This document shows, piece after piece, positions 31,197 to 37,665 of a DNA stretch of 44,258 nucleotides; position 1 is the first letter of the stretch, and every line of letters begins with the position of its first letter. Source of the DNA: Brotaphodocola sp003480315 (GTDB lineage: Bacteria > Bacillota > Clostridia > Lachnospirales > Lachnospiraceae); the NCBI RefSeq assembly GCF_964246085.1, contig NZ_CAXTPD010000034.1, one strand, 5' to 3'. The position numbers and the translations under genes are program-made. A model generated the notes under the pieces. That model was given only the letters and a program-made list of their open reading frames with translations, did no database searches and was not told the origin of the DNA.

Positions 31197-32279
31197 ATGA
31201 AATCTTCTCTCCTGTTTCAATATGCCCTTTCCCGCTTTCTCCGTTTTGTGGTTACCGCGGAAATCCTGATCCTGACGGCCCTCTGCCTTTCTGTTTTCTC
31301 CCGGAAGCTATCTTCCGGAGCCATCTTTTCCAGCACCCAAAACGCCACTCCGTCAGACTCCGCTCAAACAGAAGAAAAAAAGTATATTAAGTGGGTCGAT
31401 TTTTCTGTTCCGGATGAAGCGCTGCGTCAGGCTCTCCGTCTGGATGTAGACAGCTTTACATCTGACTGCCACCTAAACTGGATCGAGCTTCTCGCTTACC
31501 TTGCCGCCCGCTGCGGAGGCGATTTTTCCCGGTTCCGCACTACCGACATGGATACACTGGCAGAACGTATAAAAGGTGGCGAATCCATGCAGTCCCTGAC
31601 AGAAAACATGAAATACTACGGCTATTATCTGGAGGCCTACACTGCAGTTCTTGGCGGCATGGTCGGCACTTATGAAATTCAGGAGCCGGCAGAAGACGGC
31701 AGCGTGTCCTGGGTTACCAAATACGGATTAAAAGCCTTCTCTCCCATTGCTAAGCATTTTCCCTATCAGGATTATGACGATTTTGGTGTTTCCCGCAGCT
31801 ATGGCTTCAAGCGCCGGCATCTCGGACATGATATGATGGGCCAGGTAGGAACCCCCGTCATTGCCGTGGAATCCGGCTATGTGGAGGCTATCGGCTGGAA
31901 CCAGTACGGAGGCTGGCGGCTTGGGATCCGCAGCTTTGACAAAAAACGCTACTATTACTATGCACATCTGCGAAAAAACTATCCCTATCACAAAGCCTTA
32001 AAGGAGGGCAGCATCGTCCAGGCCGGGGATGTGATCGGTTATCTGGGCCGCACCGGCTATAGCCGCACGGAAAACACGAACAATATCGATGAGCCGCATC
32101 TGCATTTTGGGCTTCAGCTCATCTTTGATGAATCCCAGAAGGATGGAAATAACGAGATCTGGATTGACTGTTACCAGCTTGTCCGGTTTCTGCAGCTGAA
32201 CCGCTCCGAGACAAAAAAAGACCCGGAAACAAAAGAATATTCCCGGGTTCTTGAAATGCGTGACCCTGCAATTCCTTAG
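31197..32279 (+). CDS. Membrane-anchored M23 metallopeptidase
   Basis: A 360-residue protein with one N-terminal membrane segment (about 12-34), an extracellular stalk, a helical region (70-165) and a C-terminal M23 (LytM) domain. Zn motifs are HLGHD (His208, Asp212) and HLHFG near the end, with YYYYAHLRKN and GDVIGYLGRTG typical of the fold. It probably cleaves peptidoglycan cross-bridges or regulates another hydrolase. GAGGGAG lies seven bases before the ATG at 31197; a -10 (TATAAT, 31152-31157) with a weak -35 precedes it. The last bases also encode the terminator of the convergent gene. Confidence 0.93.
   Translation: MKSSLLFQYALSRFLRFVVTAEILILTALCLSVFSRKLSSGAIFSSTQNATPSDSAQTEEKKYIKWVDFSVPDEALRQALRLDVDSFTSDCHLNWIELLAYLAARCGGDFSRFRTTDMDTLAERIKGGESMQSLTENMKYYGYYLEAYTAVLGGMVGTYEIQEPAEDGSVSWVTKYGLKAFSPIAKHFPYQDYDDFGVSRSYGFKRRHLGHDMMGQVGTPVIAVESGYVEAIGWNQYGGWRLGIRSFDKKRYYYYAHLRKNYPYHKALKEGSIVQAGDVIGYLGRTGYSRTENTNNIDEPHLHFGLQLIFDESQKDGNNEIWIDCYQLVRFLQLNRSETKKDPETKEYSRVLEMRDPAIP
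32213..32249 (-). terminator. Terminator inside the 3' end of the M23 gene
   Basis: On the minus strand ACCCGG pairs with CCGGGT around 16 bases, followed by CTTTTTTTG. It would end the leftward DUF1700 transcript about 65 bases after its stop while lying within the M23 coding sequence. Confidence 0.5.
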
Positions 32280-32311
32280 CAGAGTGCAGACTGCATTTCT
32301 ATTCAGATATT

Positions 32312-32815
32312 TCAGCCTCGCGGACCGCGAACCAGCCACATGACCAGGATCACAATGCCGATCACCGGCAGCAGCGGAATCATCAGTGTCAGAATTCCGC
32401 CTATAATGGTCAGCACCAGTGTAAAAAACAAGATTACGACCACAACAGCCAGAAGCTTCCAGTACCACTTGTTCAGGTTGTAGTAGTGGATATTTCCGGT
32501 TCCGCCGTAATTGCCATACTGGGCCTGCTGCGGCTCCTCCTGCTGACTGGTTCTGCCGCTGTTTCCGGCAAAACTGCCGAACGGATGATACTCCTCATAC
32601 TCACCCTCTGCCGCTCCCGGCGTTGTATCCAGAATGGTACGGGCAATCAGACGCGGATCTCCCAGTTCATCCATAATGTCAGATTCCGAACGTCCCTTTT
32701 GACGCTCGGAACGAATATAATCATCGTAATAACGGAGATTGTCCCGCACCACAGACGGCGGAACATTGCCGGAAAGCGCATTCTCCAGTCCCCGCAGAAA
32801 TTCTTCTCTGTTCAA
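32312..32815 (-). CDS. DUF1700/HAAS-type membrane protein
   Basis: A 167-residue protein. The N terminus (NREEFLRGLENAL...ESDIMDELGDPRLIARTIL) is the helical HAAS/DUF1700 module, followed by a Gly/Gln/Tyr-rich linker (70-115) and two or three hydrophobic segments (118-162) ending with a short positive tail. HAAS proteins are often paired with PadR-type regulators, but none is adjacent. The start is proposed at TTG 32815, with AGGAGG nine bases upstream; the frame is open further but lacks a site. Function unknown; envelope stress or wall-related signalling is plausible from neighbours only. Confidence 0.8.
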   Translation of the reverse strand: MNREEFLRGLENALSGNVPPSVVRDNLRYYDDYIRSERQKGRSESDIMDELGDPRLIARTILDTTPGAAEGEYEEYHPFGSFAGNSGRTSQQEEPQQAQYGNYGGTGNIHYYNLNKWYWKLLAVVVVILFFTLVLTIIGGILTLMIPLLPVIGIVILVMWLVRGPRG

Positions 32816-32924
32816 CTCGCTATGCCTCCTCTCAGGTTGCTTTTTTTCTAGAAGTATAGTACCATAAATACTGCAAATTGAACAGTTACAAGTTTTCACG
32901 AAATGATAAGGAGTATGACATCCT

Positions 32925-33728
32925 ATGGAAGAGCTTTACGTATTCGGCACCGGCAACGCCAATGCCACTCATTATTACAATACCTGCTTTGCCCTGCGTG
33001 ACGGCGACCAGTATTTCATGGTCGATGCCGGCGGCGGCAACGGCATCCTGCGGATTCTGGAGGATATGAAGATCGATTATCCGCAGATCCATCATCTGTT
33101 CGTGACCCATGAGCATACCGACCACATTCTCGGTGTGATCTGGCTGGTCCGTTTCATTGCTACCCGCATGAAAAACGGCAAATATGATGGGGATTTCCAG
33201 ATCTACTGCCACGATGGCCTGGTATCCACCATTGACACCTTCTGTAAGCTGACCCTGCAGGACAAATTCTACCGTCTTATCGGCGACCGCATTCATCTGA
33301 TCCCGGTCCATGACGGCGAAACCCTGCATATCCTGGATTACGATGTCACCTTCTTCGATATCCACTCCACAAAAGCACGGCAGTTTGGCTTCACCACCAT
33401 TCTGAAAAACGGCAAAAAGCTGACCTGTGCCGGTGATGAGCCTTACAATCCGGATTGCGAGCCTTACGTGAAAGGCAGCGACTGGCTGCTTCACGAGGCA
33501 TTCTGCCTCTACGAAGAGCGTGACCGCTTCAAGCCTTACGAAAAGCACCACAGCACTGTTAAGGATGCCGCTGAGCTGGCTGAGAGCCTGCATATTCCGA
33601 ATCTGGTGCTCTGGCATACCGAAGACAAATCCGTCGGAAAGCGGAAAGAGCTTTACATGGCCGAAGGAAAGGCTTACTATCATGGAAATCTCTATGTACC
33701 GGAAGACCGGGATATTATAGCGCTCTAA
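32925..33728 (+). CDS. MBL-fold hydrolase, RNase Z-like
   Basis: A 267-residue metallo-beta-lactamase-fold protein with the metal motif THEHTDHILG (61-70), GDEPYN further on, and the late HEAF and LWHTEDK histidines, an arrangement close to the RNase Z/arylsulfatase-like branch. It lacks an obvious RNase Z exosite. Substrate unknown. AAGGAG is 11 bases before the ATG at 32925. Monocistronic, with a strong terminator after it. Unlike the MBL gene at 105-719 it is intact. Confidence 0.88.
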   Translation: MEELYVFGTGNANATHYYNTCFALRDGDQYFMVDAGGGNGILRILEDMKIDYPQIHHLFVTHEHTDHILGVIWLVRFIATRMKNGKYDGDFQIYCHDGLVSTIDTFCKLTLQDKFYRLIGDRIHLIPVHDGETLHILDYDVTFFDIHSTKARQFGFTTILKNGKKLTCAGDEPYNPDCEPYVKGSDWLLHEAFCLYEERDRFKPYEKHHSTVKDAAELAESLHIPNLVLWHTEDKSVGKRKELYMAEGKAYYHGNLYVPEDRDIIAL

Positions 33729-33735
33729 CAAAAAT

Positions 33736-33760
33736 GGCCTCCCGCACAATGCGGGAGGCC
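33736..33760. terminator. Bidirectional terminator
   Basis: GGCCTCCCGC (33736-33745) pairs with GCGGGAGGCC (33751-33760). On the minus strand it is followed by ATTTTTG, suiting the PTS operon; on the plus strand by GTCGTGTTT. Confidence 0.8.
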
Positions 33761-33791
33761 GTCGTGTTTATCTTCTCACTTTACATATTTC

Positions 33792-34199
33792 CTACTCATC
33801 ATCCTCATTTGTCCCATCATGATACTCATTTACATAGATCAGATGACTTCTTGATTCTTCTACTATAGTCCGGACAGTCTCAGCAGTAAGAGGCATATCC
33901 TGAGGCTGTAATACCAGGCTTAAGGCACATGGAAGATTGATACCGCAAATCAGGTGCCGATGTTCGTTTACATATGGGCAGAACTGCTGATTTACGCTGC
34001 CCCCTAACATGTCTGTCATCATAACCACTTCATCTTCCGGGTCAAAGGAATCAAATAATTCCTTAATCTGGGTTGGAAGATCGGTGTCATCCATATAAGC
34101 GCTGATGTCAATGATGCCGTCCATAGAAGTAAGAAAATTCAATGTGTCTTTGAGGCCATTAGCCAGTAAATGATGGGAGGCGATAATATATCTTCTCAT
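33792..34199 (-). CDS. PTS mannose-family IIA component
   Basis: A 135-residue EIIA(Man) protein, cytoplasmic. The phosphorylated His is likely His9 in IASHHLLANGL; DMLGGSVNQQ and NLPCALSLVL are family landmarks. It takes phosphate from HPr and passes it to IIB. It is the last gene of the operon, separated from IIB, IIC and IID by a ceramidase-like gene. AGGAG precedes the ATG at 34199. Confidence 0.93.
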   Translation of the reverse strand: MRRYIIASHHLLANGLKDTLNFLTSMDGIIDISAYMDDTDLPTQIKELFDSFDPEDEVVMMTDMLGGSVNQQFCPYVNEHRHLICGINLPCALSLVLQPQDMPLTAETVRTIVEESRSHLIYVNEYHDGTNEDDE

Positions 34200-34257
34200 A
34201 ACGCTTCTCCTTATAGTTTTATAGTTATAGTTATAATAGTGTGGCGTGGATCAGATA

Positions 34258-35481
34258 CTACAGAGATTTGATCAGATGATCTATGTAAAGTTCTGCTTCT
34301 CCTTGCGGAAATGGAGTCGACATGCTTTCATAGCCTTTTCCATATTCATCTTTCTCTACAATATAACCTGCACTGTAATTTGCATAACCCCAAACAATAC
34401 GCATAGGAGCATGAAAATGCTTTTTGATCTCCATTCCGAAGGTAGAGAACAACTCTCCCGGGATCGTGATGATTTCCAGATCACCCAGATGGAAGATAAC
34501 GGAGCGAAGTGTTACATTAACACCGCCTGCTGCAATCTTTCTTTTCAAATGTCGCACACCGGACCAGAGAAGTTTCTTATCATCCTCTGTGACAGCAGCA
34601 GCCAGTTTCTTTTCATCTTCCGCCAATTGAACCTTCATGGCATCGATGTCATAGGCTTGGTGAACGGTATATTCAGCAGTCTTTACAGCGTCAACCTTTA
34701 ACTCCATAGGAGTTTCTGTTTCCGCAATAATATCAATCTGCTTCATGATTTCGTCGCGGACACGCCACAGCTCTTTTTCATTATTTCCCTGACGGTACTG
34801 GCGATTGCCCATATCACCGCAGGCGCCCTGCATGGTAATGAAAATACTATTGTATTTTTCATCCAGAGTCTTTCCCACATTTCCTAAAAGATCAGAGCTG
34901 ATCTTCATGTTGTGGATGCCAAGGACCGTTGGATGGCAGGTAAACTGGAACATACCTGCTACTACATGGTTTTCATTGCGGAACAGGATCATGTTGATAT
35001 CTTTATCACTTGGTTTGTCCCGATAGTTTCGATTTCCGTATACACCTTCTATCGCTCCCTTTACCATATAAGGTGTTACCTCTAAGAAACCACGGTCAAA
35101 ACATTCATCTACAGCATCAAAAAGCTGTTTCATTACATATTCTCTGTAAACGGCCTTGCGATAATTTCTGTCTTCCCCTTCATCTTCAAAGCTGATATCA
35201 GGGCCGGAATGCGTATGAATAGTTCCGATAATGATATTTTCCTTTGGAACAGAATATTTTCCGGCAAGGACTGTGCGGGCATAATCAGAAATCGGTTCTT
35301 CTAACCGGCACAGATCCAGAGTGGACCATATAAAAATCTCCCCGTCAATGCGCAGGACTAAAGTCCTGCAGTAAAGTTCATCTAAAACACCAATAGATTT
35401 TCCTGTTCTCATGGCATAACCGCGCATGTACATAGGAAACAGAGGTGTGATATTACGTTTTGCTGCGCTTACTTCAACCAT
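34258..35481 (-). CDS. Neutral ceramidase N-terminal-domain-like protein in a PTS operon
   Basis: A 407-residue cytoplasmic protein resembling the neutral/alkaline ceramidase N-terminal domain. Zn-site counterparts are visible: IGTIHTHSGPD, FTCHPTVLG, IPGELFSTFG and the Tyr in YSAGYIVEKDEYGKGYE. At the nucleophile position, where ceramidases have GD-V/M-SPN, this protein reads QGACGDMGN, so the Ser seems replaced by Gly. It also lacks a signal peptide. A true ceramidase is therefore unlikely; a metal-dependent hydrolase acting on the sugar imported by the flanking PTS is a better guess (inference). AGGGGAG precedes the ATG at 35481. IIA lies 58 bases downstream and IID upstream across a hairpin. 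Confidence 0.85.
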   Translation of the reverse strand: MVEVSAAKRNITPLFPMYMRGYAMRTGKSIGVLDELYCRTLVLRIDGEIFIWSTLDLCRLEEPISDYARTVLAGKYSVPKENIIIGTIHTHSGPDISFEDEGEDRNYRKAVYREYVMKQLFDAVDECFDRGFLEVTPYMVKGAIEGVYGNRNYRDKPSDKDINMILFRNENHVVAGMFQFTCHPTVLGIHNMKISSDLLGNVGKTLDEKYNSIFITMQGACGDMGNRQYRQGNNEKELWRVRDEIMKQIDIIAETETPMELKVDAVKTAEYTVHQAYDIDAMKVQLAEDEKKLAAAVTEDDKKLLWSGVRHLKRKIAAGGVNVTLRSVIFHLGDLEIITIPGELFSTFGMEIKKHFHAPMRIVWGYANYSAGYIVEKDEYGKGYESMSTPFPQGEAELYIDHLIKSL

Positions 35482-35507
35482 ATAATTCTCCCCTTAGTTG
35501 AATGAAA

Positions 35508-35545
35508 GACGGCTCTGCCTGCCAAACAAAAGAGGCAGAACCGTC
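35508..35545 (-). terminator. Intercistronic hairpin between IID and the ceramidase-like gene
   Basis: On the minus strand GACGGTTCTGCCT pairs with AGGCAGAGCCGTC (one U-G pair) around a 12-base loop, followed by TTTC. The short T run suggests partial termination or RNA protection, which could lower expression of the two downstream genes. Confidence 0.5.
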
Positions 35546-35568
35546 AGTTGCATGTTTTTAAGTTATGA

Positions 35569-36390
35569 TTAAGCCAGAATTCCCAGTGCAGAGCAGAGCA
35601 TGGAGAAGATGATGACGATTAGGATCAGAGTAGTGATCTTCATGCCCTTCTTTCCAAGAAGCTTATACATTACCAGGATAGTAGCTACAGAGATCATAGA
35701 AGGCATGACCTTGTCTAACAGATCCGCAACTGCTAAATTGACTTCGCCCATCTGGAATGCCAGAGGTGTTTTTGCAGTTACAACCGTTGCGGACAGCGCA
35801 CCTACAACCGTAAGACCAAGAACAGAAGCAGCATCTGTGATTCGAGCCAGTTTTCCACCGACTTTTGTGATCAGTTTGGTACCTTCGCGGTATCCGATCC
35901 ACATCAACTGACTACGGATGAAGAGGAAGATAAGGTTTACGATGAGCCACAGGATAACACCGATGGGGTTGCCTTCCAAAGCCATATATCCTGCAATGGA
36001 GCCCATGATAGTAGGAAGCAGTGTCCAGAATAAGGTATCACCGATACCGGCTAAAGGTCCCATTAAGCTGACCTTGATATTCTGTACAGCGTCCAGGGAA
36101 GAGATTCCCTCTTTGTCTTCCAGCGCCAGAGTAGCACCAAGAACGATATTTGCCAGCCATGGCATGGTGTTGAAGTATTTATAATGGTTATTTAATGCTT
36201 CAACGTATTCATCATCATCTTTATAGATTTTACGCAGCAGAGGCCCGATACCGAAAACAACGGCCGGAGCAAGCTGCGTATCGTAGTTAAAGGTTATAAC
36301 TGCCATTAAGGACCAGCGGATGGCACCTTTCACACAATCTTTTTTCGTTAAAACGGGAGCTTTTTCCATTACTTCATTCTCATTATTCAT
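35569..36390 (-). CDS. PTS mannose-family IID component
   Basis: A 273-residue membrane component of a mannose/fructose/sorbose-family PTS. Family landmarks: KKDCVKGAIRWSLM near the N terminus, NTMPWLANIVLGATLALE, SLMGPLAGIGDTLFW, followed by several membrane helices. AGGAGGT lies seven bases before the ATG at 36390. It overlaps the IIC stop by a few bases. IID and IIC together form the sugar channel. Substrate not inferable; the family covers mannose, fructose, sorbose and amino sugars. Confidence 0.95.
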   Translation of the reverse strand: MNNENEVMEKAPVLTKKDCVKGAIRWSLMAVITFNYDTQLAPAVVFGIGPLLRKIYKDDDEYVEALNNHYKYFNTMPWLANIVLGATLALEDKEGISSLDAVQNIKVSLMGPLAGIGDTLFWTLLPTIMGSIAGYMALEGNPIGVILWLIVNLIFLFIRSQLMWIGYREGTKLITKVGGKLARITDAASVLGLTVVGALSATVVTAKTPLAFQMGEVNLAVADLLDKVMPSMISVATILVMYKLLGKKGMKITTLILIVIIFSMLCSALGILA

Positions 36391-37153
36391 CTTCAAGACC
36401 TCCTGCAAATCCTACATTTTCCCTTGCCTCTTCATCCATATAGAACTTGTAAGCTAAAGCTACGCCAAGGAATGCGATACCAAGGATCGGTACACCCATG
36501 TATGCACTGAGCACAAAACCAATCAGAATGTAGTTGAAGTACTTCTTTGCCGGCATGAAATGGAGCAGCATAGCAATACCAAGACCAGGAAGAAGCTTTC
36601 CGGCCACAGACAGACCACCTGTTACCCAGGCAGGAAGCACATCCAGGATAGCCTGAACCAAAGGAGCTCCCGCTGTTAATGCAACAGCGGTTGGGAATGC
36701 CATGAATACAGCTACCATAACAGGACAAAGATAAAGGATTGCATACATTTTGCCAAACTGTTTTTCATTTGCATATTTCTGGGATTTCTGAGCAATGAAG
36801 GAGTTGCAGATTTTGAATAAAACATCCATCTGTACACCTAACATACCAACAGGAAGACCGATCGTCATACCAACTTCCGGACCCTGTCCGGTTGTCTTTG
36901 CAAATGCGCATGCAATAATGGTTGCAACGCCATAATCAGGTACAGAAGAACCACCAATAGCAGCAACACCTAAGGACATCAGTGTGAAAGTACCACCAAT
37001 GTAGAGGCCGCTGTTCATGTCGCCTAAAATCAGTCCGCACAGAAAACCTACAATAACAGGTCTTGCATGGGTCAGTGATAATCCGCGGCGGTCAACGTTA
37101 ATCTCAGCAGCCACCAGAATAAGCAGTACAATTTGTAAAACGCTCAATTGCAT
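36383..37153 (-). CDS. PTS mannose-family IIC component
   Basis: A 256-residue polytopic membrane protein of the EIIC(Man/sorbose) family: Leu/Val-rich first helix, DRRGLSLTHARPVIVGFLCGLILGD, LYIGGTFTLMSLGVAAIGGSSVPDYG, and later FMPAKKYFNYILIGF. About seven to eight helices. It starts 17 bases after IIB. Works with IID to move the sugar while IIB phosphorylates it. Confidence 0.95.
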   Translation of the reverse strand: MQLSVLQIVLLILVAAEINVDRRGLSLTHARPVIVGFLCGLILGDMNSGLYIGGTFTLMSLGVAAIGGSSVPDYGVATIIACAFAKTTGQGPEVGMTIGLPVGMLGVQMDVLFKICNSFIAQKSQKYANEKQFGKMYAILYLCPVMVAVFMAFPTAVALTAGAPLVQAILDVLPAWVTGGLSVAGKLLPGLGIAMLLHFMPAKKYFNYILIGFVLSAYMGVPILGIAFLGVALAYKFYMDEEARENVGFAGGLEDE

Positions 37154-37170
37154 AACATTTTCCCCCTTTG

Positions 37171-37656
37171 TTATTTCAGAAATTCATCAATAGAAACTTC
37201 TGCGTCTGCAGGTACATACTGTGCATAGAGTTTGGTCCCTGCAGCCTTTAATTTCTTATAAGCCTCAAGGTCATCCGGCTTTGCGTAAGCTCTCTGGGAA
37301 AGTTTTACAGCTTCTTCGCCTTCCGCAGGTTTTACAGTTCCGCCAATGACCAGTTCTGGGATCTTTACACCGATTTCAGACAGCTTTACCAATGTTTCCG
37401 GCCTCTTAACCAGTACAAATACTGTGTGATCATTGTATTTTCCGGCTTTGAAGTTATTTAAAGCTGCTTCCTCGGTAATGATGGAAATAGCCATTCCGGT
37501 AGGTCTGGCAAGCTTCATGCTGGCTTTGGTCAGTTCATTGTTGGCAACCGTATCATCAATAATCATGATACGCTGTGCGCCGGAACGTCCGGCCCACTGT
37601 GTAGCCACGATACCATGAAGAAGACGGTTATCAATTCTTGCAAGTACAATACCCAT
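37171..37656 (-). CDS. PTS mannose-family IIB component
   Basis: A 161-residue EIIB(Man) domain, cytoplasmic. The phosphorylated His is His14 in ARIDNRLLHGIVATQW; IMIIDDTVANNELTKA and FKAGKYNDHTVFVLVKRPE follow. GGAGG lies a few bases before the ATG at 37656, overlapping the end region of the regulator gene, nine bases away. It receives phosphate from IIA and transfers it to the sugar. Confidence 0.95.
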   Translation of the reverse strand: MGIVLARIDNRLLHGIVATQWAGRSGAQRIMIIDDTVANNELTKASMKLARPTGMAISIITEEAALNNFKAGKYNDHTVFVLVKRPETLVKLSEIGVKIPELVIGGTVKPAEGEEAVKLSQRAYAKPDDLEAYKKLKAAGTKLYAQYVPADAEVSIDEFLK

Positions 37657-37665
37657 ATTTTCCTC

